A stretch of DNA of 58,494 nucleotides, from positions 1-58,494 of the forward strand of contig JAFPXY010000040.1 in NCBI GenBank assembly GCA_017394515.1, given 5' to 3'. Both the position numbers and the translations under genes were made by a program. This stretch comes from Bacillota bacterium. Lineage in GTDB: Bacteria; Bacillota; Clostridia; Peptostreptococcales; Anaerovoracaceae. Shown here piece after piece: positions 50,609 through 58,494 of this stretch. Numbering within the stretch: the first letter of the stretch is position 1; each line of letters opens with the position of its first letter. The notes under the pieces were generated by a model, which saw only the letters and a program-made list of their open reading frames with translations, ran no database searches and was not told the DNA's origin.

Positions 50609-51841
50609 TTAGAATGTGAAATTGCCGTCTCTGAAGATCTCAACTTCTTCACCATCGTGAGTGGTGCCGATGATGGAAAGATCAGCGGAACCAACCATGA
50701 AATCTTCGTGAGTCATGGAGTAGTTAACTCCGAGAGCCTTCAGCTCATCGTCTGTCATGTTCTCTGATCCGTGGATGCATGGATATGCTTCTCCGAAAGC
50801 GAAGTGGCAGGATGCGTTCTCATCGAAGAGAGTGTTCAGGAAGAGCACTCCGGAATTCTGGATGGGTGAATCATAAGGTACCAGAGCTACCTCTCCGAAG
50901 TAGGATGCGCCTTCGTCAACGGAGATGGCGTTCTTGAGAACTTCCTCACCCTTTTCAGCGTGAGCTTCTACGATCTTTCCGTCTTTTACGATAAAGTAGA
51001 AATTGTCAACGATGGAACCGTTGATGCAGAGAGGTCTGGTAGCTACCAGCTTACCGTTTACGCTGTCGCGCTTGGGAAGTGTGAAAACTTCCTCTGTAGG
51101 AATGTTAGCGGAAAACATGAGGCCTGACTTAGCCTTCTCTTCGCCGCCTGCCCAGAAGTGTCCCTCGGGAAGTTCCAGGGTAACGTCTGTACCTGCTGCG
51201 TTGTGGTATCTTAAGGACTTGAAGTTGTAGTTGTTAAGGATCTCTACGTGCTTCATGAGTTCTTCGGTATGAGCCTTCCAGTTGGCTTCTGCGTCTCCGC
51301 CGTCTACTCTTGAAGCGTTGAGGATCTCTGCCCAGAGTTTGAGAACAGCTTCTTCCTGACCAAGTTCAGGGAATACAGCCTTTGCCCAGGCCTTGGTAGG
51401 CACGGAAACTACGCACCAAGGGCACTCGTTTCTCATCTGTCTCATTCTGAAGGCTTCCAGAGCCTTTCCGCTGGAGATCTGAGCTCTCTTGATCCTGTCA
51501 GGGTCAGCATCCTTCAGGTTCTCGGGATCTTCTGCGTAGATAGAAAGGAAGGCTGCTCCTTCTAAAGAGAGCGTGTCCAGCATGTCAACTACCCATGTGT
51601 CTACCTTGTCGAAGATCTCATCATCAGCATAGAGATACTTGTACTTCGTAAGCTCGTCATCAGCCCAGCGCATTACGACTTCCTTGCAGCCTGCCTCATA
51701 GGCAGCCTTGGCGCAGAGCCTTGCAAAGAAAGCTTCATCAACAGGGCAATTTATGACCAATCTCTGGCCCTTCTGAACGTTGAGGCCAGCTTTTACTATA
51801 AGTTCAGCATAATCTTTTTGTAATTCTGCTAATGTTTTCAT
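50609..51841 (-). CDS. M29-family aminopeptidase (AmpS/PepS-like)
   Basis: A 410-residue metallo-aminopeptidase of the cytosol. Family features: LVINCPVDEAFFARLCAKAA, the metal-site region TLELPEGHFWAGGEEKAKSG, NIPTEEVFTLP and the C-terminal FGEAYPCIHGSEN with SMTHEDFMVGSADLSIIG. It removes N-terminal residues from peptides. It is the third gene of a leftward series after the ABC transporter and EIIC-like genes and ends at a terminator. Confidence 0.93.
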   Translation of the reverse strand: MKTLAELQKDYAELIVKAGLNVQKGQRLVINCPVDEAFFARLCAKAAYEAGCKEVVMRWADDELTKYKYLYADDEIFDKVDTWVVDMLDTLSLEGAAFLSIYAEDPENLKDADPDRIKRAQISSGKALEAFRMRQMRNECPWCVVSVPTKAWAKAVFPELGQEEAVLKLWAEILNASRVDGGDAEANWKAHTEELMKHVEILNNYNFKSLRYHNAAGTDVTLELPEGHFWAGGEEKAKSGLMFSANIPTEEVFTLPKRDSVNGKLVATRPLCINGSIVDNFYFIVKDGKIVEAHAEKGEEVLKNAISVDEGASYFGEVALVPYDSPIQNSGVLFLNTLFDENASCHFAFGEAYPCIHGSENMTDDELKALGVNYSMTHEDFMVGSADLSIIGTTHDGEEVEIFRDGNFTF

Positions 51842-51870
51842 ATATTAATTTTCCTTTCCAAAATTTATTT

Positions 51871-52962
51871 TTATGACAGTTTCATATCTCCGTCTTTTAC
51901 CCAGCCCATCTTTTTAAGGCCGAAGTTGATGATGAGTGCGAATATGGCGGGAAGGACGAAGGATATCAGTATAAGTCCGGTCCAGTCGAAGGTTGTGATA
52001 GCCTCCTTGGTGCCGGCCGCGACATCGTTTACCCATCCGGTGTAAACACCGATTTGTCCTACAAGACCGCAGGTTCCCATGCCTGATGATACAGCAACAC
52101 CATTCATCTTGAGTTTGAAGATGCATGTAGCGATTGGCCCTGTGATGGCAGATGCCAGCGTAGGTGCAATCCAGATGCGGGGATTCTTGACTATGTTACC
52201 CATCTGGAGCATGGAGGTTCCGATTCCCTGAGATACAAGGCCTCCCCAGCGGTTCTCTTTGAAAGAGATGGCTGCGAATCCGATCATCTGGGCGCAGCAG
52301 CCTGCAACCGCAGCTCCGCCTGCCAGACCTGTAAGCCCAAAGGCTTGACAGATAGCTGCTGATGAAATCGGAAGTGTCAAAGCCATTCCTACAAGTACGG
52401 ATACCAGAATTCCCATGAGGAAAGGCTGAAGTTCTGTAGCCCACATGATGAGGTTTCCTACCCACATGGCGGCTCTTCCCAGAGGAGGAGCAATAAGCCA
52501 TGAGAAGAAGATTCCCACACCTATGGTAACAAGAGGTGTCACCAGGATATCTACTTTGGTCTCTTTTGATACGGCCTTGCCGATCTCAGCAGCGATAATT
52601 GCTACGAAGAGTACAGCCAAAGGGCCGCCTGCTCCGCCGAGAGCGTTAGACGCGAAACCTACAGCTACCATTGAAAAAAGAACCAGTGGCGGGCACTTCA
52701 GAGCGTAACCGATGGCTACAGCCATTGCTGGACCGCTCATGGCAGCTGCGATGCCACCGACGGTATACTCAACGTCTTTCACTGTCGCCACAGTAGTTGT
52801 CAGGAACGAGATTCCGAACTGAGTTCCGATGGTGTCGATGATAGTACCGATCAAAAGTGAGCAAAACAATCCCTGCGCCATAGCACCAAGGGCGTCGATA
52901 CCGTATCTCTTGAGAGAGATTTCAATGTCTTTTCTCTTAAGAAATGCTTTGATTTTTTCCAT
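51871..52962 (-). CDS. PTS EIIC-type membrane transporter (PTS_EIIC_2)
   Basis: A 363-residue protein with about ten membrane helices. GGIAAAMSGPAMAVAIGYAL, GGAGGPLAVLFVAIIAAEIG and SSGMGTCGLVGQIGVYTGW mark the stand-alone EIIC_2 group, which lacks EIIA/EIIB partners in the neighbourhood. Transport substrate is unknown and phosphorylation-coupled uptake is doubtful without partners. AGGAGG lies about 14 nt before the ATG, a long gap. Confidence 0.82.
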   Translation of the reverse strand: MEKIKAFLKRKDIEISLKRYGIDALGAMAQGLFCSLLIGTIIDTIGTQFGISFLTTTVATVKDVEYTVGGIAAAMSGPAMAVAIGYALKCPPLVLFSMVAVGFASNALGGAGGPLAVLFVAIIAAEIGKAVSKETKVDILVTPLVTIGVGIFFSWLIAPPLGRAAMWVGNLIMWATELQPFLMGILVSVLVGMALTLPISSAAICQAFGLTGLAGGAAVAGCCAQMIGFAAISFKENRWGGLVSQGIGTSMLQMGNIVKNPRIWIAPTLASAITGPIATCIFKLKMNGVAVSSGMGTCGLVGQIGVYTGWVNDVAAGTKEAITTFDWTGLILISFVLPAIFALIINFGLKKMGWVKDGDMKLS

Positions 52963-52983
52963 TGTCTTTTGTTTTTTCCTCCT

Positions 52984-54915
52984 TTAACTATAGGCTCCGG
53001 GGTCGTTCGGATCATCGGGATCCACCCAGGTCCTCTCACCTTCTGTATATCCGCTTGAAGCTACCTTTTCTCTAAGGCGCATTTCCTCATCTTCTGAGTT
53101 CTCCGCCCTGTTGAACTGGGTCGTATAAAGTTCCGTATAAACGCCGCCGGCCTTCACCAGCTCCTTGTGCTGACCGCGTTCCACCACTTCTCCATCCTTT
53201 ACCACCAAGATCTCATCGGCTGCCAGGATCGTAGATAATCTATGGGCGATCAAAATACTGGTGCGCTCTTTGATTATGGGCTCGATAGCTTCCTGGATCT
53301 TAGCCTCCGATATGGAGTCCAGGGCCGAAGTAGCCTCGTCGAAGATCAGGAGTGCAGGGTCCTTAAGAAGGACACGTGCGATGGATATTCTTTGCTTCTC
53401 TCCTCCTGAAAGCTTCAGGCCGCGATTTCCGACTTCCGTATCCAGTCCCTTCTCCTGGGAAGAAACGAAGTCATATATGTTCGCTTTCTTAAGCGCATTT
53501 ATCATATCCTCTTCAGTGGCGGAGGGTTCCGCGTACTGAAGGTTATCTCTTATGGTGCCGTTGAACAGGTAAGTCTCCTGGGAAACTATACCTACGTTGC
53601 TTCTCAGGAAGTTTAGATCCAGTTTCCTCACGTCAACTCCGTCGAACTTGACGGTGCCGGCATTGACGTCATAAAGCCTCGGGATCAGGTTTATGATAGT
53701 GCTCTTACCGGAGCCTGACGGTCCGACGATAGCGATGCTCTTACCGCTCTTCAGGCTGAAGGTAACATCCTTAAGTATATGTCTTTCTCCATCGTAGGAG
53801 AAGTCCACGTGCTCGAACTCCACCTCCCCGGTGGAAGCCTTGGGAATTACAGGATCCTCAGGATTCTCTATCTCCACAGGCATGTCGAAATATTCGAAGA
53901 CTCTGGTGAACATGGCCATGGATCTCATCCAGTCGACCTGGATATTTAAAAGGCTGTTCACAGGCATATATGTCTTACCGAGAAGGGCTACCATAACGGT
54001 GATATCTCCTACGGTGAGGTCACTTTGGTACTGCATTATCAGAATGCCTCCCACCAGGTAAAGTAGCATGGGGCCTATGCTGGTCACGGTGTTCAGCACC
54101 ACGAAGAACCAGCGTCCTGCCATCCTTTCCTTGATGTTCAGCTTTATCATGCGCTCATTTACCGTCTTGTAGCGCTCGTACTCCTGGTCTTCTTTACCGA
54201 AAAGCTTCACCAGAAGCTGTCCGCTGACGGAGAGGGTCTCGTTCAGGATGCCGTTCACCTCGTCGTTTGCTTCCTGAGCTTCACGAGTGATGGTCCATCT
54301 GGTCTTTCCTGCCTTCCTTGTGGGAAGTACGAAGAGCGGTATGACCGCGATTCCTAAGAGAGCCAGTATCCAGTTCTTCTGGAACATGGCAGCCAGGGCA
54401 AAGACCAGCGTAATGGTATTCGATAATATGCTCTTAAAGGTATTGGTTATGACGGATTCAACTCCGCTTATGTCCGATGTCATCCTGGTTATGATATCGC
54501 CCTGGTTGTTTGAGGTAAAGAACCGCTGGGACATTTTTTGCAAATGTCTGAACATCTGGTTCCTCATGTCAAAGGTGATGTGCTGGGCGATCCAGGTATT
54601 GATGTAGCTCTCTCCCACTCCGATGAGGTTGGAAAGAAGAGTTACGGAAAGCGAGGCGACTATGTATGTAATGAGAAGCCTCAGATTCTGGCCGATCAGT
54701 CCCTCATCGATGATCTTACCTGTAAGGATCGACGGGAGCAGTCCGAAGATCGAAGACAAAGCAATACAAACCAATACCAGAACGAACTGCTTCCAGTAAG
54801 GCGTAAGGTAACTGAAGACGCGCTTAACGAGAGCCTTAGTCACTTTAGGCTGAGCTGCCTTCTCTTCCTCTGTCATGAAGTGGCCTCCGGGGCCATGTCC
54901 TCCGGGATGTGGCAT
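52984..54915 (-). CDS. ABC exporter, fused permease and ATPase
   Basis: A 643-residue half-transporter. The N-terminus is His/Gly-rich (MPHPGGHGPGGHF), then six membrane helices (about 40-330) and the ATPase: Walker A GPSGSGKST, signature LSGGEKQR, Walker B LLIFDEATSALD, H-loop IAHRLST. The MsbA/BmrA-like type exports lipids or drugs, usually as a dimer; only one half is encoded here, so a homodimer is expected. AGGAGG precedes the ATG. First gene of its operon. Confidence 0.92.
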   Translation of the reverse strand: MPHPGGHGPGGHFMTEEEKAAQPKVTKALVKRVFSYLTPYWKQFVLVLVCIALSSIFGLLPSILTGKIIDEGLIGQNLRLLITYIVASLSVTLLSNLIGVGESYINTWIAQHITFDMRNQMFRHLQKMSQRFFTSNNQGDIITRMTSDISGVESVITNTFKSILSNTITLVFALAAMFQKNWILALLGIAVIPLFVLPTRKAGKTRWTITREAQEANDEVNGILNETLSVSGQLLVKLFGKEDQEYERYKTVNERMIKLNIKERMAGRWFFVVLNTVTSIGPMLLYLVGGILIMQYQSDLTVGDITVMVALLGKTYMPVNSLLNIQVDWMRSMAMFTRVFEYFDMPVEIENPEDPVIPKASTGEVEFEHVDFSYDGERHILKDVTFSLKSGKSIAIVGPSGSGKSTIINLIPRLYDVNAGTVKFDGVDVRKLDLNFLRSNVGIVSQETYLFNGTIRDNLQYAEPSATEEDMINALKKANIYDFVSSQEKGLDTEVGNRGLKLSGGEKQRISIARVLLKDPALLIFDEATSALDSISEAKIQEAIEPIIKERTSILIAHRLSTILAADEILVVKDGEVVERGQHKELVKAGGVYTELYTTQFNRAENSEDEEMRLREKVASSGYTEGERTWVDPDDPNDPGAYS

Positions 54916-54972
54916 GAGTTAACCTCCTGTTAAACTTAGCTGTCTTGATCAGGCCATAACTTACCAAATAGC

Positions 54973-55001
54973 ATTGTACCACAAACTGTGGGTTTTAACA
55001 A
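54973..55001 (-). promoter_or_regulatory. Promoter of the ABC exporter operon
   Basis: Minus strand TTGTTA (54996-55001), 17 bp, TACAAT (54973-54978); the spacer contains CCACA-N4-GTGG-type symmetry. Confidence 0.6.
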
Positions 55002-55007
55002 TATTAT

Positions 55008-55037
55008 TGCAAAATAAAAGAAGCCCGAAGGCTTCTC
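55008..55037 (-). terminator. Terminator of the redox-repair operon
   Basis: Minus strand AGAAGCC-TTCG-GGCTTCT followed by TTTATTTTG, starting right at the MFS stop codon. Confidence 0.85.
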
Positions 55038-55038
55038 A

Positions 55039-56295
55039 TTAGGTCTCGCGATTATATATTTTGCTCACATCTTTCCTCTTTCGGTACATGAACATCCAGG
55101 CTGCTGCAAATTCCAGAGCCGAGAAGCACACAAGTACCATCCTCTTATCCATAAAGTCTGCCATAGCGCCTGCCAGCAGCTCTCCTGCGAGCATACCGAA
55201 GGTGGACATCATCTGGAAGGTGCCGTTGAATCTACCCTTCTTTTCATGAGGTACGTAGGCCTGAGTAGCCGATATCCTGATGTTATATGACGTCATGCCT
55301 AAAACTCCGGATGCAAAGGTCATAGCCACCATGCAAGGTACCGGTGTAAAGAGGTAGCTGCCTCCTATTATCGCAATGGACAGATAGACGACGAAGGCGA
55401 TGTTGAATTTGCTTTCCGGCTTCAGCTTATGCCTGTAGTGGAAAACTCCTGCCAGCAACCTTCCTATCATCATGGCACCGCCGACTATCATGAAGATATA
55501 TTCTCCCATGGTGCCGTAAACGCCTCGGAAGTATGGCAGTCCGATGATCATGTTGGCTCCTCCTGAAAAGGATGAAAACATGAAATAGCAGGCCACGGCC
55601 ATGAGTCCCGGCTCCAGTTTCAGATAGTCCATACCTTCTTTAAAGGTCTCCTTGTACTGGCTGAGGCCGAACTTCTGGCCCTTCTCGATGACGTACTCTT
55701 CCTTTACACGGATCTGAGTCTCAAAGACCGCAGCGATGAAATAGCTGGCGCAGTCTATGAAGAAAAGCGGCGCGATGCCAATGGTGTGATAAAGATAAGC
55801 CGAAAGCGGCGTTACTATCATGAGAAGGCTCTCCATGGTGCTGGAGATGGAATAGGCCTTGCCCATGTTGCCTTCCGTGATCAGCAAGGGGTAGAAGCTG
55901 TCATAGGCCACGGTGTAGATGCTGGATATTATACCCAGTATGGCGCAGCCAATGGTCAAAAGCACATAGTTTATATCACCCTTTAAGAGTATCAGTCCGA
56001 ACAAACCGTAAATGGCAGCCGACATGAAATCCAGAGTATAGATCATCTTCCTTCTGGAAAACTTGTCCAGGATCGGTCCTATCATCTGAGGCATTATGAC
56101 CCTGGGAAGGTCAAAGAGGATCATGTATATGGCAAATAGAAACACCGAGCCCGTATAGTCCAACACAAGTAACCCTGTGGCAAATCCGGATATCACATTT
56201 CCGAAAAGTGACACCGCCGTGCCAAGGGTTATGATGGTGAAGTTCTTAGTCCAGAGCTTCTGTGGAGTTTTGAGTTCAGTGTTCTGTTCGCTCAT
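55039..56295 (-). CDS. MFS transporter
   Basis: A 418-residue protein with twelve predicted helices, of the drug-exporter/MFS_3-like type (LGTAVSLFGNVISGFATGLLV at the start, PQMIGPILDKFSRRKMIYTL as the helix 2-3 loop). Substrate unknown. Its ATG abuts the msrA stop codon, so it is translated with the repair genes, and a terminator follows immediately. Confidence 0.85.
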   Translation of the reverse strand: MSEQNTELKTPQKLWTKNFTIITLGTAVSLFGNVISGFATGLLVLDYTGSVFLFAIYMILFDLPRVIMPQMIGPILDKFSRRKMIYTLDFMSAAIYGLFGLILLKGDINYVLLTIGCAILGIISSIYTVAYDSFYPLLITEGNMGKAYSISSTMESLLMIVTPLSAYLYHTIGIAPLFFIDCASYFIAAVFETQIRVKEEYVIEKGQKFGLSQYKETFKEGMDYLKLEPGLMAVACYFMFSSFSGGANMIIGLPYFRGVYGTMGEYIFMIVGGAMMIGRLLAGVFHYRHKLKPESKFNIAFVVYLSIAIIGGSYLFTPVPCMVAMTFASGVLGMTSYNIRISATQAYVPHEKKGRFNGTFQMMSTFGMLAGELLAGAMADFMDKRMVLVCFSALEFAAAWMFMYRKRKDVSKIYNRET

Positions 56296-56787
56296 TTATT
56301 TCTTCAGTTCAAAATATTTACTAGGGATGTGGCAGTATCCGCCAGGGTTCTTTTCGAGATACTTCTGGTGGTACTCTTCAGCTGAGAAGAAGTTCTCAAG
56401 AGGTCTGAATTCCACAGCCAGAGGATAGTAGCCAAGTTCCTTTTCCTTCTCGATAAAGGCAGGACGCACCTCGCTCAGCTGGTCGCCGGAAGTATAGTAA
56501 ACGCCTGTCCTGTACTGGATGCCTTCATCTCCGCCCTGCTTGTTCACAGAAAGCGGATCGATGACCATAAAAAAGTATTTAACCAGATCAAGTCCTGAAA
56601 TCTTGGTCTCATCGTAGTCTATCTTAAGAGTCTCAGCATGGCCGCTGTCATTGCAGACTTCCTCATAGGTAGGCGCATGGTCCGGGCCGTTGGCATAGCC
56701 AACTTCGGTCTTTAAAACGCCCTCAAACTGGTCAAAAAACTTCTGCATTCCCCAGAAGCATCCTCCTGCAAGATATATGGTCTTCAT
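56296..56787 (-). CDS. msrA: Peptide-methionine (S)-S-oxide reductase
   Basis: A 163-residue repair enzyme with the catalytic GGCFWGMQKFF (Cys at residue 10) and the family segments YANGPDHAPTYEEVCND and GDEGIQYRTGVYYT. It reduces oxidised methionine in proteins. The ATG overlaps the trmO stop (ATGA). Only MsrA is encoded; an MsrB domain is absent. Confidence 0.95.
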   Translation of the reverse strand: MKTIYLAGGCFWGMQKFFDQFEGVLKTEVGYANGPDHAPTYEEVCNDSGHAETLKIDYDETKISGLDLVKYFFMVIDPLSVNKQGGDEGIQYRTGVYYTSGDQLSEVRPAFIEKEKELGYYPLAVEFRPLENFFSAEEYHQKYLEKNPGGYCHIPSKYFELKK

Positions 56788-57485
56788 TTCTTTATCTCCT
56801 CTATGTCAGTCACGATCAATTTATCTTCTGATACTTTAAATCTTATGGTGTGCTCTCCGTAGGTGAAGGCGTAGACCCTGTCCGGATCATCCTGATAGCC
56901 GGGTCTCGGATCCAAGGCCAGTATCTCCTTAAGTGCAAAAAACTTTTGGCCGCTGAGTTCCTTTGGCATAGGTATGTTAAACACCACTTCCAGCCTCTCA
57001 TCCTTGTGGGCGTAGGTGAAACCTTCCGTCGCGTCCGTAACGCAGTCCGCGAAGGGAACGTAGGGCTTGATGTCATAGATGGCCGTGCCATCCTTCATGT
57101 CAGCTCCTGCTACCTTGAGGATCGGTCCTCGTTCGGCGGTCATCTCACATGACATAAGCTTCACTACGGTCATGCCCAGGCGATTGGGTCTATTCGGGGA
57201 GCGTGTAGCGAATACTCCTACCCTTTCGTTTCCCCCGAGCTTAGGCGGCCGTACCGTGGCAGACCATCTTCCCTCGCCGGGATTTTTTGCAGCTCCCATG
57301 GCATCGAACTCCCAAATGAGCCAAAGATGGCTGAAGTTCTCAATGCCTCTAAAAGCGTCTGGCTGTCTGTAACCCTCCTCCATGACGATCTCGGATATGA
57401 GATGCCTAGCCATGCCGCTCTGACGCGGCAGGCCGAATTTCTCCTTAAAATCGTTATGAATATGTGCTATGGGTCTGATCTCCAT
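56784..57485 (-). CDS. trmO: tRNA (N6-threonylcarbamoyladenosine37-N6)-methyltransferase
   Basis: A 233-residue TsaA/TrmO protein. The SAM-binding hallmark TRSPNRPNRLGMTVVKL is at about 93-109, with ENFSHLWLIWEFD and IYDIKPYVPFADC. It methylates t6A37 of tRNA-Thr. It lies 6 nt after the peroxiredoxin gene and overlaps msrA. Together with tcdA at 44348 the window holds two different t6A-modifying enzymes. Confidence 0.93.
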   Translation of the reverse strand: MEIRPIAHIHNDFKEKFGLPRQSGMARHLISEIVMEEGYRQPDAFRGIENFSHLWLIWEFDAMGAAKNPGEGRWSATVRPPKLGGNERVGVFATRSPNRPNRLGMTVVKLMSCEMTAERGPILKVAGADMKDGTAIYDIKPYVPFADCVTDATEGFTYAHKDERLEVVFNIPMPKELSGQKFFALKEILALDPRPGYQDDPDRVYAFTYGEHTIRFKVSEDKLIVTDIEEIKK

Positions 57486-57491
57486 TTTGAA

Positions 57492-58175
57492 TTATCTATC
57501 CTTTTTCATGGTGAGATACCAGTCATACTTGACCAGATCTTCACTTTCATCTGCCATTCTGGCTTCAGCCTCTTCAAGGGTAAGGGGCGCGCCGATGATC
57601 ACGTTGTCGCCTGGCTGCCAGTTGGCAGGAGTGCTCACGTTGTCCTCATCGTGCTTCTGAAGAGCTACAATTATCCTCTTGATCTCAGGAAGGTTTCTGC
57701 CTGTGCTCATGGGATAGTAAAGTATGGTTCTGATATATCCTTCGGGATCTACGATGAATACTGCACGGATGGTCTGAGTTTTGGCAACGGTCTGGAGCAT
57801 TCCGTATTTCTTAGCTACCTCCATGCTGATGTCAGCGATGATGGGGAACTTCACCTTTACGGGTCCGTTTCCGTCCAGATCGATGTTCTCAATGCTTCTG
57901 GACCAAGCCAGATGTGAATGGAGTGAATCGATGGAAAGTCCTATGAGCTTGGTGTTTAAAGCTGCAAATTCCTCAGCCATCTTTGAGAAACCGATGAACT
58001 CCGTGGTGCACACAGGAGTGAAATCAGCGGGATGTGAGAAAAGCACTACCCAGCTGCCCTTGTAATCCTGAGGGAAATTAACCTTTCCCATGGTAGTCAT
58101 GGCGCGGAACTCCGGCGCGGGATCACCTATCATCGGCATACGTTCTGTGTTTTCATTTAACTTGATCTCTTCCAT
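57492..58175 (-). CDS. Peroxiredoxin (1-Cys/Prx6 type)
   Basis: A 227-residue thiol peroxidase. MEEIKLNEN is chosen as start because AACGAGGTGA lies 5 nt before it. The peroxidatic Cys is in HPADFTPVCTTEF (about residue 55), and the C-terminal extension with GRNLPEIKRIIVALQ matches the Prx6 subgroup. It reduces hydrogen and organic peroxides. First gene of an oxidative-damage operon with trmO, msrA and an MFS gene. Confidence 0.94.
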   Translation of the reverse strand: MEEIKLNENTERMPMIGDPAPEFRAMTTMGKVNFPQDYKGSWVVLFSHPADFTPVCTTEFIGFSKMAEEFAALNTKLIGLSIDSLHSHLAWSRSIENIDLDGNGPVKVKFPIIADISMEVAKKYGMLQTVAKTQTIRAVFIVDPEGYIRTILYYPMSTGRNLPEIKRIIVALQKHDEDNVSTPANWQPGDNVIIGAPLTLEEAEARMADESEDLVKYDWYLTMKKDR

Positions 58176-58222
58176 TTTGTCACCTCGTTTAATATCATCT
58201 GAGAAAACGCTCATTTGCATTA

Positions 58223-58251
58223 ATTGTACCACAGTTCATTATCACGGACAA
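58223..58251 (-). promoter_or_regulatory. Promoter of the peroxiredoxin operon
   Basis: Minus strand TTGTCC (58246-58251), 17 bp, TACAAT (58223-58228). Confidence 0.65.
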
Positions 58252-58252
58252 T

Positions 58253-58283
58253 AGAAAAGAGGCCTTTAACAGACCTCTTCTAA
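58253..58283 (-). terminator. Terminator of the right-edge gene
   Basis: Minus strand AAGAGG-N11-CCTCTT followed by TTCTATTG, 14 nt after the stop codon at 58297. Confidence 0.7.
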
Positions 58284-58296
58284 ACTGCATATATTC

Positions 58297-58494
58297 TTAA
58301 TTGCTTTTGTTCTTTTCGATATTGGTGAGATCATATTTAAGGAGTACATGGGTCTCGACCTCGTAATCAGGAAGTCCCGCTTTGTATGGTTCATCATCGG
58401 AATCATAATGGGTTTCTGTGATGAACATGTCCACCAGATTGTCTCCTGCGCCGTAATAGTGGTTTTTCCTGAGGCTTTCTTTGTAGTCCTTCAC
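58297..58494 (-). CDS. Hypothetical protein, C-terminal 65 residues only
   Basis: The frame is open to the window edge, so the true start is outside. The visible part is acidic and hydrophilic (ETHYDSDDEPYKAGLPDYEV) and ends TNIEKNKSN. No family recognised. A terminator follows it. Confidence 0.55.
   Translation of the reverse strand: MKDYKESLRKNHYYGAGDNLVDMFITETHYDSDDEPYKAGLPDYEVETHVLLKYDLTNIEKNKSN

Overview
The window looks like chromosomal DNA of a low-to-mid GC Gram-positive anaerobe of the Clostridia (Bacillota). The signs are a CIRCE operator in front of clpB, a T-box leader, purple Shine-Dalgarno-strong operons, the dnaE-pfkA gene order, the XpaC/TelA pair, and a radical-SAM, flavodoxin and PaaK-ACT gene set typical of anaerobes. 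Placement near the Anaerovoracaceae (old Family XIII) is my inference from general style, not something the sequence proves.

Bases 1-6787 are accessory. An XRE-type membrane regulator runs off the left edge. A 5.8-kb integrative element lies between two identical 23-bp sequences (896-918 and 6712-6734); the right copy is the 3' end of a tRNA-Ala(GGC) gene. The element carries an ECF-like sigma factor with its DUF4179-type membrane partner, a HEXXH protein, the wreck of an ABC-F resistance gene whose leader peptide and terminator survive, a winged-helix replication-type protein set among iteron-like repeats, a small Cys-rich protein, and a tyrosine integrase. Left of it are a second tRNA-Ala 3'-end relic with its own terminator and a 145-nt GC-rich multi-branched element.

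Bases 6922-29400 are mostly housekeeping: a G5/3D cell-wall protein, ClpB, a PrsW-like protease, a lipid kinase, uracil-DNA glycosylase, a radical SAM protein, a flavodoxin, PfkA, DnaE, a secreted phosphodiesterase-like protein, then a two-component system followed directly by aroB and a four-enzyme shikimate-pathway fusion (chorismate synthase, chorismate mutase, shikimate dehydrogenase, shikimate kinase). HU, an MFS transporter and purine nucleoside phosphorylase follow.

Bases 29400-42400 hold a long leftward series: TelA and XpaC, two small proteins, an acyl-CoA synthetase, a PAP2 protein, a D,D-carboxypeptidase, CCA transferase, a Fur-family regulated metal-uptake operon (Fur, binding protein, permease, no ATPase), and a large leucine-rich-repeat surface protein. 

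Bases 42400-58494 hold an operon that begins with an orphan Card1/DUF1887-like CARF nuclease and continues through a CapA-like protein, TcdA, an M20 hydrolase and an alpha/beta hydrolase. Divergent from it are a homocysteine S-methyltransferase and then a phenylalanine T-box controlling phenylacetate-CoA ligase plus a double ACT protein. The right end holds an aminopeptidase/EIIC/ABC exporter operon and a redox-repair operon (peroxiredoxin, TrmO, MsrA, MFS). 

The most striking signals are the orphan CARF nuclease, the Phe T-box on paaK, the four-domain aro fusion, four genes whose -10 box sits exactly 6 nt before the ATG (predicted leaderless mRNAs), and the layered tRNA-Ala insertion site with its structured element. 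No CRISPR array, rRNA gene or intact insertion sequence was seen.
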